A stretch of DNA of 64,000 bases from Rhodospirillales bacterium (GTDB lineage: Bacteria; Pseudomonadota; Alphaproteobacteria; Micavibrionales; Micavibrionaceae), in the NCBI GenBank assembly GCA_020638155.1, contig JACKJB010000001.1:1243650-1307649 (forward strand), written 5' to 3'. The notes under the pieces are model-generated. The model did not search any database. It was not told the origin of the DNA and saw only the letters and a list, made by a program, of their open reading frames with translations. Positions 15,567 through 28,514 of this stretch are shown in pieces. Positions within the stretch are counted from its first letter, which is position 1. Every line of letters begins with the position of its first letter. Position numbers and translations under genes: made by a program.

Positions 15567-18500
15567 TCAGCCCTGCCAGTTCCGTCATCAGGCTCTGCAC
15601 ACCCTTCACACGCTGGGCGGTGTTTTGCCATTGGCGGATGGCGACAAGCTTCTGGTCGGGGCGGAGTTTTAGCGCGCCGCCCTTTTCCTGCATCCAGCGC
15701 ATCAGCCCTTCGACATTCGGCGGACTATCTTTGTGGAAAGTCATGACTGCGCCTTTCGGTCCGGCGTCGATCTGGCCGATCCCGGCGCGGCGGCAAAGCT
15801 GTTTGATCGCGACGATATCCAGCAGGTTTTCAACTTCCTCCGGCAAATCACCAAAACGGTCGATCAGCTCCGCGGCGAAGGAGTCGATATCTTCTTTGGC
15901 TTCAAGCTCGGACAGGCGGCGGTATAAGCTCATCCGAACATTTAAGTCTTCTACATAATGATCTGGAATCAATACAGAAGTCCCGATATTGATTTGCGGA
16001 GACCAGCGCTCGTTACTTTCCTCGGTGTTCCAGTCCAACCCTTCGCGCGCCATCGCGACAGCTTCTTCCAACATCTGCTGGTACAGTTCCACGCCGACTT
16101 CCTTGATGTGCCCTGACTGCTCTTCGCCAAGCAAATTCCCCGCACCACGGATATCCATGTCATGGCTGGCGAGCTGGAAGCCGGAGCCGAGCGTGTCGAG
16201 CGTTTCAATAACCTCAAGCCGCTTTTGCCCCTGGTCGGTCAGCTTTTTGCCGGGGTCGTAGGTCAGGTAAGCATAGGCACGCTGTTTGGAACGGCCGATC
16301 CGCCCGCGGATCTGGTAGAGCTGCGCGAGGCCAAACATATCGGCGCGGTGCACGACCATCGTATTGGCGGTCGGAATATCGATCCCGCTTTCGATGATAT
16401 TGGTCGCCAGCAGCACATCGTACTGCCCGTCATAAAAGGCGGTCATGCGGTCTTCGAGGTCGCCGGGGGCCATCTGGCCGTGCGCTTCGATGACTTTGAC
16501 TTCGGGGACAAGCTCTTGCAGCGCTTCCTTGACGCTTTCCAGATCCTTGATGCGCGGACAGACATAGAAGCTCTGGCCGCCGCGGTAATGCTCACGCAGC
16601 AGCGCTTCGCGGATCACCACCGGGTCATAGGGCAGTACGAAAGTGCGGATCGCCAGCCTGTCCACGGGCGGCGTCGCGATCAGGCTCATTTCCTTCACGC
16701 CCGTCAGCGACATTTGCAGGGTGCGCGGGATCGGCGTGGCGGTCAGGGTCAGCACATGCACGTCGGCCTTGAGCTCCTTGAGCTTTTCTTTCTGCTTCAC
16801 GCCGAAACGCTGCTCCTCATCGACGACGACCAGCCCCAGATTGGCGAATTTGATGCCCTTGCCGAACAGCGCGTGGGTGCCGACGATGATATTGACGCTG
16901 CCGTCCGCCAGCTCTTCCTTGATCTTTTTGGCTTCGGCCTGCGTGACAAGGCGGGAGAGCTGCTGCACCCGCAGGCCCATGCCTTTGAAACGGGCGGCAA
17001 AATTCTGGAAGTGCTGGCGGGCCAGCAAGGTTGTCGGCACGATCACCGCCACCTGCGCCCCGTTCATGGCGGCAACGTAAGCCGCGCGCATCGCGACCTC
17101 GGTCTTGCCGAATCCGACATCACCACACACAAGCCGGTCCATCGGGTGCGGACGGGCGAGATCTTCGAGCACGGCAGCGATGGAGCGCTGCTGGTCTTCG
17201 GTTTCCTGGTATGGAAATCTTGAAGCAAACTCTTCATAAAGATCGCTACCCACATGATAAGAGTCTGCTTTTTGCAATTGGCGTTTTGCCGCGATCTTGA
17301 GAAGGTGATCCGCCATCGCCATCAGATCTTTTTTGACCCGCGCCTTGCGGGCCTGCCACCCTGCGCCGCCGAGACGGTCGAGCTGGGTCAGTCCCTCCTC
17401 GCTGCCGAAGCGCGAAAGCACCTCGATATTTTCGACCGGCACATAGAGGCGGTCGTCCCCGGCATAGATGATTTTCAGAAAGTCATGCACCTTGCCCGCC
17501 GCTTCCAGCGTTTCCAGGCTGTCAAAGCGGCCGATCCCGTGATCGACATGGACAACGAGATCACCGGGCGCAAGGGAGGAAACCTCGGTCAGGAAGTTAT
17601 CGGCCTTACGGCTTTTGCGGGTACGGCGGGCGAGACGGTCGCCGAGAATATCCTGCTCGGTCATCACAGCCAGATCGGGTGCGGTGAAGCCATGTTCCAG
17701 CGCCAAAATCGCCAGACCGAGATCACGGCCGTCCAGTTTTTTCAGGTCTTCGGGCGCATCGACATCTTTGAAATTGGCGAAGCCTGCATGATCCAGCATA
17801 CTGCGCAGCCGCTCCCGCGAGCCTTTAGAATATGCGGCAATCAGGATTTTCCGTCCGTCCTGCCGCTGCTTTGCGACATGATCGGCCAGCGCCTTAAACA
17901 CATCGCCGTCCGGCAAGGCCCTGATATCGGCAAAGTCCCTGCCCTTGCGGCCGCCGCAATCTTCGTGATCCCCTTCGGGCGCACCGAACGGCGAGAAAAT
18001 CTGCGCGGTCTGCTTTATTTCCTGCCAGTGCGGCTCGTCTAGGTACAGGCGCTCCACCGGGAGCGGATGATAGATCGTGCCGGACAGGCTGGCGCGCTGG
18101 CCTTTTTTCTTCTGCAGCGCCTGTTCCTGCATGGTTTTCCGGGCCTGGTAGAAATCCTCGACCTGCGCCATCCGCTCTTCACGCGCCTGAAAGGCATGCG
18201 CATCAAAGACCAGCTTCGCGCCCGGCGCGTAATCCAGCAACGTATCCATCGTTTCAAAAAACAGCGGCAACCAGTGATCCATGCCGTTATAACGCCGCCC
18301 CGCACTCACAGCCTCATAGAGCGGATCATCGCTGCGCGCGACACCGAACAAATCGCGGTAGGCCGCACGAAACCGCGCAATCGAGTCGTCATCAAGGAAA
18401 AATTCGGTCGCGGGATAAAGATTAAAAGATGAGAGCTTCTTGCTGGTACGCTGGCTGACCGGGTCGAAAGCGCGGATGCTTTCGACTTCCGTGCCGAACA

Positions 18501-19092
18501 GGTCGATACGCAGCGGGTCATCATAGCCCGGCGGGAATAAATCGACGATCCCGCCCCGGATCGCGTATTCGCCCGGTTCACGGACTGTTTCGCTGCGGGT
18601 GTAGCCGTTATTGTGCAGGAAGGCCTGCAAATCGGCCATCTCCACCGTACCGTCCTTGCGGGCGGAAAAGCTGGCATTTTTAAGAACATCGCGCGGGGTC
18701 ACGTTCTGGGTCAATGCATTGACCGTGGTCAGGACAATGCGCGGGTGACGGGTCTTATCCGCATCCCACGACAGCATTGTCGAGAGCGCCGCCACACGCC
18801 GCGCCACAACCTCATTATGCGGGGATACCCGGTCATACGGCAGGCAGTCCCAGGCCGGAAACACGACCTTGTGCACATCCGGCGCGAAAAAGCCCAGCAG
18901 CTCCTCCAGCGCCGCCAGCCGCGTATCATCAAGCGCGACATGAACCAGCACCTTATCTTCGCGCATCAGATCCCGCGCCAACCCGGCGAGCACACGCGCA
19001 TCCTGCCCTTCCGGCGCACCGAAAAGGGTCTGGGACACGGTCCCCTCCGGGTGTTCCGGAGGATCGGCCTGCATATGCGGTGTCTGAGACAT
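15550..19092 (-). CDS. mfd: Transcription-repair coupling factor Mfd
   Basis: 1,180 aa, the normal length. Mfd removes stalled RNA polymerase at DNA lesions and recruits UvrA. In order: a UvrB-like N-terminal region, the RNA-polymerase-interaction (CarD-like) domain starting LAPGDLVVHVDHGIGRFDSL, the translocase with Walker A GDVGFGKTEVAMRAA, DEEQRFG, the LTATPIPRTLQMSL helicase motif and NIIESGIDIPTANTMVVHRAD with QIRGRIGRS, then a TRCF domain with RMSLYRRLSELE. The last residues fall inside a family D repeat, so the C terminus may have been altered by insertion. It lies in the usual alphaproteobacterial cluster with sdhE and recG. uvrA is also in the window. Confidence 0.97.
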   Translation of the reverse strand: MSQTPHMQADPPEHPEGTVSQTLFGAPEGQDARVLAGLARDLMREDKVLVHVALDDTRLAALEELLGFFAPDVHKVVFPAWDCLPYDRVSPHNEVVARRVAALSTMLSWDADKTRHPRIVLTTVNALTQNVTPRDVLKNASFSARKDGTVEMADLQAFLHNNGYTRSETVREPGEYAIRGGIVDLFPPGYDDPLRIDLFGTEVESIRAFDPVSQRTSKKLSSFNLYPATEFFLDDDSIARFRAAYRDLFGVARSDDPLYEAVSAGRRYNGMDHWLPLFFETMDTLLDYAPGAKLVFDAHAFQAREERMAQVEDFYQARKTMQEQALQKKKGQRASLSGTIYHPLPVERLYLDEPHWQEIKQTAQIFSPFGAPEGDHEDCGGRKGRDFADIRALPDGDVFKALADHVAKQRQDGRKILIAAYSKGSRERLRSMLDHAGFANFKDVDAPEDLKKLDGRDLGLAILALEHGFTAPDLAVMTEQDILGDRLARRTRKSRKADNFLTEVSSLAPGDLVVHVDHGIGRFDSLETLEAAGKVHDFLKIIYAGDDRLYVPVENIEVLSRFGSEEGLTQLDRLGGAGWQARKARVKKDLMAMADHLLKIAAKRQLQKADSYHVGSDLYEEFASRFPYQETEDQQRSIAAVLEDLARPHPMDRLVCGDVGFGKTEVAMRAAYVAAMNGAQVAVIVPTTLLARQHFQNFAARFKGMGLRVQQLSRLVTQAEAKKIKEELADGSVNIIVGTHALFGKGIKFANLGLVVVDEEQRFGVKQKEKLKELKADVHVLTLTATPIPRTLQMSLTGVKEMSLIATPPVDRLAIRTFVLPYDPVVIREALLREHYRGGQSFYVCPRIKDLESVKEALQELVPEVKVIEAHGQMAPGDLEDRMTAFYDGQYDVLLATNIIESGIDIPTANTMVVHRADMFGLAQLYQIRGRIGRSKQRAYAYLTYDPGKKLTDQGQKRLEVIETLDTLGSGFQLASHDMDIRGAGNLLGEEQSGHIKEVGVELYQQMLEEAVAMAREGLDWNTEESNERWSPQINIGTSVLIPDHYVEDLNVRMSLYRRLSELEAKEDIDSFAAELIDRFGDLPEEVENLLDIVAIKQLCRRAGIGQIDAGPKGAVMTFHKDSPPNVEGLMRWMQEKGGALKLRPDQKLVAIRQWQNTAQRVKGVQSLMTELAGLNPLSP

Positions 19093-19171
19093 GCGTTACG
19101 TTTCCTTACAAAGTAACGCTGTTATAAGGATTCCGGGGATTTTTGCAAATGTTGTGTTTTAGGGTCAGGAC

Positions 19172-19495
19172 CTAGCCGATAGAATGCTCGAGCGCATTGC
19201 GAATATAGTTCAGAGCCTCTACGGCTTCGTTATGGCTGGCCGGGCGCGCACCTGCCAAGACATCCTCCAGATGCCGTATGAAGGGAAGCTGACTGGCCTC
19301 ATTATCAAAAACACCGATCAAATGAAGACGTCTCGCCGCATTAAAAATTTCAGAGATCGCCGCCGGATCAAGGCGCGTACTACCATCCTCTTTGGGGCGA
19401 AGACGGTGGGCGCGGTTACTTAATTCATGCGCCGACGCATAAAGCGTATAAAAATCTTCTATTTCTTTAATCCCAGCTAATCGCGATACTCTCAT
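19172..19495 (-). CDS. Small hypothetical protein upstream of mfd
   Basis: 107 aa, not recognised. It appears all-helical (IKEIEDFYTLYASAHELSNR, then AISEIFNAARRLHLIGVFDN, then EAVEALNYIRNALEHSI), without a signal peptide or membrane segment. GAGAGAGTATT before the ATG is a reasonable ribosome binding site. It lies between sdhE and mfd on the same strand and 79 bases before mfd, a place where the cluster normally has no gene. It may be a recent insertion or a lineage-specific gene. Confidence 0.6.
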   Translation of the reverse strand: MRVSRLAGIKEIEDFYTLYASAHELSNRAHRLRPKEDGSTRLDPAAISEIFNAARRLHLIGVFDNEASQLPFIRHLEDVLAGARPASHNEAVEALNYIRNALEHSIG

Positions 19496-19579
19496 AATAC
19501 TCTCTCAGCCCGCTTCTGATTGCCGTTAAAGCTTAAGGCTAAACTTATTGTTATGTCAATGATTTTGTGTTTTAAGCGC

Positions 19580-19876
19580 CTAACTTGCGGAAAAGCTATG
19601 CGCGACCAGCTTTTCCATGACCGGATTCATATAATTGGCCGGAACGTCTTCTTTCCCGGTAATCCAGTTATACAGGTCAGGGTCGCTGTGATTGAGGATT
19701 TCATCATACAGATCAAGATCGGCCTGCGGGAAGCCGGACACGAACTTGTCGGCAAAGGACCCCATCAGCAAATCCATTTCCCGCGTCCCGCGATGCCATG
19801 ACCGGAAGATCAGGCGTTTGCGCTGTTTTTCTGTATCCTGTTCACTCATTTCCACAGTCATAACCGATGCAGGCAA
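19580..19876 (-). CDS. sdhE: Succinate dehydrogenase assembly factor SdhE (FAD assembly factor, DUF339)
   Basis: 98 aa as drawn. SdhE helps attach FAD covalently to the flavoprotein SdhA of succinate dehydrogenase. The signature RGTREMDLLMGSFAD contains the conserved RGxxE. YDEILNHSDPDLYNWITGKEDVP is the usual second half. The start is uncertain: ATG 19876 has AAGG eight bases upstream, while ATG 19849 (MSEQDTEK) would give an 89 aa protein closer to the family norm. It is divergent from the gene at 19961 and lies between recG and mfd, as in many alphaproteobacteria. Confidence 0.9.
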   Translation of the reverse strand: MPASVMTVEMSEQDTEKQRKRLIFRSWHRGTREMDLLMGSFADKFVSGFPQADLDLYDEILNHSDPDLYNWITGKEDVPANYMNPVMEKLVAHSFSAS

Positions 19877-19960
19877 CCTTGAAAAGGGAGCTATTGATTT
19901 TTTGGCGTTTCGGCTTTTCCCGTGCTATGGTTATGGAATTAATAGGAGCACCGAATTACC

Positions 19961-20668
19961 GTGGACGCCGTTGCCGACCTCATAGCCCGTTATAGCCCAG
20001 GCAATGCCCTGTCTTTAACGCGGAGTTTTAATGCGGCCAGCCTGCCTGTGCCTGGGCCCGGCGCGTATCTGCATTCCGAGGATTCCGGGCTGCTGGCTTT
20101 CCTGGATGAAGAAGCCTGCGCCTTACGGCTTATCACACCGGCTCTTGTGCCGCCCAATGCGTTTACTCTGGCGGCCGATCCTGACATCCTGCGCCCGCTC
20201 GGCGTCCGGCAGATTGCGCCGGGGCTGATGCTGGAAATCATGCCCGGTATAAAAGCCACCACCGAAAAGGAAAAGCGCCAGCCTGTCATAGACCGGCTGA
20301 ATCAAAAGTTTTTCGTATATGACGGGACTGCCACCTACAAACGCAATATTGGCGAACTGCCTGACGGGCGCGCTGTCGTCCTTGACCGGGGGATGGTGCG
20401 GACAAAGGACGGCAGCCCCGAAGCTGCCCCCTATGGCGATGACGGTTTCGATCGGTTACGCGCCCTGCTGGACGACGCATGGCCCGTTACCGCAAGTCTG
20501 CCCGACCCGGAAAAGATGACCGCGTTCTGGGAAGCCTGCCGACAGGCGAAACGGGACGGCCTGCTGGTCGATGGCTGGAACCATGTCGATACAGAGATTT
20601 GCTACAATATAGATACGATTCGTAGCGTCGCCGGTGCGTATGCCGCACAGCGCCGGCATAATTTATAA
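19961..20668 (+). CDS. Hypothetical protein between sdhE and recG
   Basis: 235 aa, not recognised. The start is GTG with AGGAG 12 bases upstream, somewhat far, so the start is tentative. The sequence looks globular and cytoplasmic (LRPLGVRQIAPGLMLEIMPG, then FFVYDGTATYKRNIGELPDG, then VDGWNHVDTEICYNIDTIRS). There is no signal peptide or membrane segment. It ends 44 bases before the preferred recG start, so the two are probably co-transcribed. Composition is like the neighbours, which argues against recent transfer. Confidence 0.7.
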   Translation: MDAVADLIARYSPGNALSLTRSFNAASLPVPGPGAYLHSEDSGLLAFLDEEACALRLITPALVPPNAFTLAADPDILRPLGVRQIAPGLMLEIMPGIKATTEKEKRQPVIDRLNQKFFVYDGTATYKRNIGELPDGRAVVLDRGMVRTKDGSPEAAPYGDDGFDRLRALLDDAWPVTASLPDPEKMTAFWEACRQAKRDGLLVDGWNHVDTEICYNIDTIRSVAGAYAAQRRHNL

Positions 20669-20712
20669 AATCGCTCTTCCCCTTGGCGGGGCAGGCTTTT
20701 ATAGTCAAAACC

Positions 20713-22845
20713 ATGCAAGCTTCCGCAGAAAAAACAGCGCCGCAAACGACCGGACGGCCTTTTATCCTCGACCCGGTCTTCCGGCGGGTGACGGACCTGC
20801 CCGGTGTCGGGCCGCGCAATGCCAAATTATTCGAGAAAATCTGCAGCGGGGACAAGGTCCTGGATGTGCTCTGGCACAAGCCAATCGAAATCGTTGACCG
20901 GCGCTTTACTTCTGATGTCGCGCAGGCCCCGGCGGGACGGATTGCGACCCTGACCGTCACGATTGACGAACACAAGGCGCCGCCGCGCCGGAACCTGCCT
21001 TACCGGGTCAAGTGCCACGATGCGACGGGGCATATGGATCTTGTGTTTTTCCACGCCCATAAAGACTGGCTAGCCAAGCAGCTCCCGATCGGCAGCACCG
21101 TCATCGTCAGCGGCAAGATCGATTATTATCAGGGCAATCCGCAAATGGCCCACCCGGACGCGATCGGCAGCGAGGAAGACCGCAGCGCCATCGAGACGGT
21201 CGAGCCTGTCTATCCGTTGACGCAGGGGCTGACCAACAAAGTCGTACGCAAAGCGGTTCAGGGGGCTTTGGATCTCGTCCCCACCCTGCCGGAATGGCAG
21301 AATGACGCCTTTAAGAAACAGAATAGCTGGCCGGACTGGGACGCGGCCGTCCGGACGCTGCATAACCCGCCGGGGGCGAACGGGCTGGAGCTGACCCACC
21401 CGGCACGGATGCGGCTTGCCTATGATGAGCTGCTGGCCGGGCAACTGGCGCTGGCGATGGTCCGGCATCACCAGAAACGCAAGCAGGGCCGCGCTTACCA
21501 GACCGGCGGAGCATTGCGGGAAACCCTGCTCGGCGCCCTGCCCTTTGCCCTGACCAGGGCACAGCAACGCGCGATAGGTGAAATCGACAAGGATATGCAG
21601 GAGCCGATCCGCATGTTACGGCTGCTGCAGGGCGATGTCGGGGCCGGGAAAACAGTCGTGGCCGCACTGGCGATGCTCAACGCGATTGCCAGCGGGTGCC
21701 AGGCCGCCATCATGGCGCCAACGGAAATCCTCGCCCGCCAGCATGCCGAGAGCTTAAAGCCGTGGCTGGAAGCCTGCGGGATCCGCTTTGTGATCCTGAC
21801 CGGGCGGGACAAGGGCAAGGCACGGGAAACGCTGCTTTCGCAAATTCGCAATGGCGCGGCGCAGATCGTTATCGGCACACATGCCCTGTTTCAGGAAGGC
21901 GTGGAATTTGCCGATCTCGGCGTGGCGGTGATTGACGAGCAGCACCGCTTCGGGGTGCACCAGCGCCTGATGCTGGCCGCCAAGGGCTCTAAGGAAAAGG
22001 GGGGCGTTGACGTGCTGGTGATGACGGCAACCCCTATCCCGCGTACGCTCACCTTAACCGCTTACGGCGATATGGATGTCAGCAAGCTGGATGAAAAGCC
22101 GCCGGGACGCAAACCGGTCGATACCCGCCTGATCGCCAAGGATCACCTGGGGCAGATGATCGACGGGATCGCGCGGCAAATCCAGACGGGCGCGCGGGCC
22201 TACTGGGTCTGCCCGCTGGTCGAGGAATCCGAAGTGCTGGACCTTGCCGCCGCAGAGGAGCGCTACGAAGTGCTGGAAGCCCGTTTCGGTGAACGGGTCG
22301 GGCTGGTTCACGGCAAGATGAAGCCTGCCGATAAAGACGCGGTAATGGAGAAATTCGCCGCCGGTGACATTGATATCCTCGTCGCCACAACGGTGATCGA
22401 GGTCGGCGTCAACGTGCCCGAAGCCACGATCATGGTCATCGAACACGCCGAGCGTTTCGGCCTGTCGCAGCTTCACCAGCTGCGCGGCCGGGTCGGGCGC
22501 GGGGCGGATAAATCCTATTGCTTCCTGATGTACGGTAATCTGACCAAAACCGCGAAAGAGCGCCTGTCGATCATGCGCGATACCGAAGACGGGTTTAAGA
22601 TCGCCGAGAAGGACCTGGAACTGCGCGGGGCCGGGGAAATCCTTGGGACGCGCCAAAGCGGGATGCCGGTATTCCGGCTGGCAGAACTGCCCGCCCACGC
22701 CGATTTACTGGCCGCCGCGCGGGATGACGCCCGTCTGATCATGGACAAAGACCCGGATCTGAAAGGCCCGCGCGGGGACTCTCTGCGCATCCTGCTCTAT
22801 TTGTTCGAACGCGACCAGGCGATCCAGTATTTACGCTCCGGATAA
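20713..22845 (+). CDS. recG: ATP-dependent DNA helicase RecG
   Basis: 710 aa from ATG 20713; a TTG 30 bases upstream is also in frame. RecG regresses stalled replication forks and processes branched DNA. An N-terminal wedge/OB domain (TDLPGVGPRNAKLFEKIC, then ATLTVTIDEHKAPPRRNLPY) precedes the helicase lobes with Walker A LLQGDVGAGKTVVAALA, DEQHRFGVHQR, MTATPIPRTL, TTVIEVGVNVPEATIMVIEH and HQLRGRVGRG. The C-terminal DLELRGAGEILGTRQSGMP is typical. It is divergent from sdhE and mfd in a conserved repair-gene neighbourhood. Confidence 0.97.
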   Translation: MQASAEKTAPQTTGRPFILDPVFRRVTDLPGVGPRNAKLFEKICSGDKVLDVLWHKPIEIVDRRFTSDVAQAPAGRIATLTVTIDEHKAPPRRNLPYRVKCHDATGHMDLVFFHAHKDWLAKQLPIGSTVIVSGKIDYYQGNPQMAHPDAIGSEEDRSAIETVEPVYPLTQGLTNKVVRKAVQGALDLVPTLPEWQNDAFKKQNSWPDWDAAVRTLHNPPGANGLELTHPARMRLAYDELLAGQLALAMVRHHQKRKQGRAYQTGGALRETLLGALPFALTRAQQRAIGEIDKDMQEPIRMLRLLQGDVGAGKTVVAALAMLNAIASGCQAAIMAPTEILARQHAESLKPWLEACGIRFVILTGRDKGKARETLLSQIRNGAAQIVIGTHALFQEGVEFADLGVAVIDEQHRFGVHQRLMLAAKGSKEKGGVDVLVMTATPIPRTLTLTAYGDMDVSKLDEKPPGRKPVDTRLIAKDHLGQMIDGIARQIQTGARAYWVCPLVEESEVLDLAAAEERYEVLEARFGERVGLVHGKMKPADKDAVMEKFAAGDIDILVATTVIEVGVNVPEATIMVIEHAERFGLSQLHQLRGRVGRGADKSYCFLMYGNLTKTAKERLSIMRDTEDGFKIAEKDLELRGAGEILGTRQSGMPVFRLAELPAHADLLAAARDDARLIMDKDPDLKGPRGDSLRILLYLFERDQAIQYLRSG

Positions 22846-22923
22846 TTAACCATAATTATTTGATTTTTGAGTGTTTTTTAAGTATTCTTATGTACTCTTT
22901 AGAAAAGCGCGGGAGTAGAGATA

Positions 22924-24084
22924 ATGGCTGGTTATCGTACTGGCAATACAGGAGAAAACCCCGGCGATAAACCGCCGCCACCGAATCGCAGTCTGTCATT
23001 CCGCGACCTGATGGCACTGATTTACGGCGGTAACGTCGATGATTGCGGATTCCCGCTTCCCTACCAACAGGGAAACGGTTCCGAATGGCTTGAAAAATTT
23101 ATGAAAGCCAAAGACTGTGCTGTTCCCACAGGACCGAAAGATGTGCTGACAACCGGTGCACCGATCCCCGGTATTTCGATCTCTCACAACTCAGTTATGG
23201 CAAATTTTACCGAAGGAAACTCACAGGAAATCTATAAACAGAACCTGATCCTTGCGCTCGGGATGGCTGTCTGCGCGATGGGCAATAAACAGATGCGCGA
23301 GCAAGGCGTTGAAATCGTAGCCAACTCGCCAACGGAAGCCATTTTCCTGACCATTGCCGCAAGTTACCTCGGGCTGCCCCTTAAAAATCCGAATCCGCAA
23401 ATCGTCGAAAAGCTTGAAGAATACAGGCAGCAAATCGGCGCGGATGATATCTGGGAAGAATTCGCGCAAATCATGCGTGATACCCCAAAGACAACCCCTA
23501 TCTTGCCTGACGGCACAGAGTTCGATGATATCGGCAAAGATAATGACACCGCCCCTGACGAGAATGACAACCGGGAGCAAAAAGCACCGAAGCAAGAAAC
23601 ACTGCACGACATTCCCCCCTCCCCTTTATCGGAAGCAGAACGCAAAGCCATAGAACAGCTCATAGAAACACAAAATAAAACCGATAGGGTCCTGCATGAC
23701 ATACACCGGACTCTTGAGGGAACCGTTTCTGAAGCCCCGGTCTCGCCTGAAACAGCCAATAAAGACGATGCAATCAATCCCGATACAGAAGACGACAAAT
23801 CCCTGCATTGCGTCTTTAACCGGGAAATTTCAGGGGATGCCGCGCCGTTCCTGAAAGCGGAAGGCATTGATGAGCAAACATACCGCAAAGTTTCCGAGGC
23901 CATTATCAAGGAACAGAATGCCAAAAAAGGAACGCTGGATAAGCTGCGCCGCGATTTCAACCTGACCGGCAGCCAGATGCGCGGGATCGTCAAGGCGATG
24001 GACGAAGAAGGCCTGACGGTCTGCAAGCCGGGCAAGCCCCGCACCGTCAATTATGATGCCGAAGGCCAGCCGAAAGCGCCTTAA
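22924..24084 (+). CDS. Hypothetical protein with an FtsK-gamma-like winged-helix C terminus
   Basis: 386 aa, no full-length family recognised. Residues 1-175 look globular (NRSLSFRDLMALIYGGNVDD, then ISISHNSVMANFTEGNSQE, then NLILALGMAVCAMGNKQ). Residues about 200-310 are acidic and Pro/Thr/Glu-rich, probably disordered, with one helix (EAERKAIEQLIETQNKTDRV). The last 75 residues (YRKVSEAIIKEQNAKKGTLD, then KLRRDFNLTGSQMRGIVKAM, then DEEGLTVCKPGKPRTVNYD) resemble the winged helix of the FtsK gamma domain, which reads DNA. That similarity is by eye. The gene follows recG after 78 bases. It may be a DNA-binding regulator or adaptor. Confidence 0.72.
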   Translation: MAGYRTGNTGENPGDKPPPPNRSLSFRDLMALIYGGNVDDCGFPLPYQQGNGSEWLEKFMKAKDCAVPTGPKDVLTTGAPIPGISISHNSVMANFTEGNSQEIYKQNLILALGMAVCAMGNKQMREQGVEIVANSPTEAIFLTIAASYLGLPLKNPNPQIVEKLEEYRQQIGADDIWEEFAQIMRDTPKTTPILPDGTEFDDIGKDNDTAPDENDNREQKAPKQETLHDIPPSPLSEAERKAIEQLIETQNKTDRVLHDIHRTLEGTVSEAPVSPETANKDDAINPDTEDDKSLHCVFNREISGDAAPFLKAEGIDEQTYRKVSEAIIKEQNAKKGTLDKLRRDFNLTGSQMRGIVKAMDEEGLTVCKPGKPRTVNYDAEGQPKAP

Positions 24085-24086
24085 TT

Positions 24087-24881
24087 TCAGGACTTTGATT
24101 TAGGTTTCTTTTTCGCTGCCGCTTTTTTGGCAGGGGTTTTCTTAGCCGACGCCTTAGCAGGAGCTTTTTCGACCGCCTTTTCTTTTGCCGTCCGGTCCGG
24201 CGGCACGATAATCCCGGCAGACACAATCAGCTTCGCGGCTTCTTCAACGGTCATATCCAAAAAGAACAGCTCTTCACGTGGGACAAACAGCAGGTAGCCC
24301 GATGTCGGGTTTGGTGTGGTCGGCACGAATACGCTCATCGTTTCCTTGGCGGTCGTGCGCTGGACTTCACCTTCGCTGCGTCCCGTCACGAACCCCAGAG
24401 ACCAAACCCCTTTTCGCGGGTACTCCAGCATCACCACGTCACGAAAGGCGTGTGACTGGCTGGCCATAATGGTTTCAAAGATCTGCTTGATCGCTTTATA
24501 TATCGTGTTGATGACCGGCATGCGGTGCACGACATATTCCGACATCTGGTATAGCAGCCGCCCGAGGAAGTTCCGGGCAAACCAGCCGATCATGATAAAG
24601 AACAGAATCACGAGGATCAGCGAAATCAGCGCCTTAACTAACTCCAGCCCCGGTAACGAGACCGGTAGATAGTTAAACGGGTTGTAATGCGCAGGGATCA
24701 ACGCCGTCACGCGGGCATCGATGAAGCGCAGGAACGTCCATGTCAGGAAGATTGTCAGGCCGATCGGGGCCGTCACCAGAATCCCGGCCAGGAAATAAGC
24801 GCGCAGCCGGGCAAACATATTCGGCTGCAGCCCGTCCATATTCTCGTCAAGAACGCTTTTTGGCTTATTGCTTTCGCTCAT
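24087..24881 (-). CDS. DUF502 family inner-membrane protein with Lys/Ala-rich tail
   Basis: About 264 aa from ATG 24881 (MSESNKPKS); ATG 24893 and 24929 are in frame and none has a strong ribosome binding site. Two membrane segments are clear (YFLAGILVTAPIGLTIFLTW and LVKALISLILVILFFIMIGW), followed by the typical DUF502 region (YQMSEYVVHRMPVINTIYKA, then SVFVPTTPNPTSGYLLFVP). The role of DUF502 proteins is not established. The C-terminal 45 residues are a histone-H1-like Lys/Ala/Pro tail (AKKTPAKKAAAKKKPKSKS) that could bind DNA or another polyanion on the cytoplasmic side. It is convergent with the preceding hypothetical gene, with two bases between stops. Confidence 0.87.
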   Translation of the reverse strand: MSESNKPKSVLDENMDGLQPNMFARLRAYFLAGILVTAPIGLTIFLTWTFLRFIDARVTALIPAHYNPFNYLPVSLPGLELVKALISLILVILFFIMIGWFARNFLGRLLYQMSEYVVHRMPVINTIYKAIKQIFETIMASQSHAFRDVVMLEYPRKGVWSLGFVTGRSEGEVQRTTAKETMSVFVPTTPNPTSGYLLFVPREELFFLDMTVEEAAKLIVSAGIIVPPDRTAKEKAVEKAPAKASAKKTPAKKAAAKKKPKSKS

Positions 24882-25023
24882 GCACAAAGACATACATGGA
24901 TTCCGCGAAAATGGCCAGCGGCTTTTCATACGCGAAAAAAGCCTTGATCGAATAGTTATGTTTATATAGACATAAGTTTAACAATAAAAATAATGCAACA
25001 GCATATCTTTCGGGGAGAAAATC

Positions 25024-28467
<3,444 letters not shown>

Positions 28468-28469
28468 AG

Positions 28470-28492
28470 CCCCTCTCCTTTCAGGGAGAGGG
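28470..28492. repeat. Short palindrome, family D, copy 2, between the two DUF4175 halves
   Basis: CCCCTCTCC, TTTCA and GGGAGAGGG, sitting between the convergent stops. It has no T-tract in the right direction for either gene. Related to the copies at 15400, 40729, 42567 and 57000. Confidence 0.65.
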
Positions 28493-28514
28493 AAAAAATC
28501 TGCGATAAGAGAAA

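Noticed and set aside
15465..15958. Plus-strand reading frames across the end of mfd
   Set aside because: They start in a family D repeat and run antisense to conserved mfd codons.
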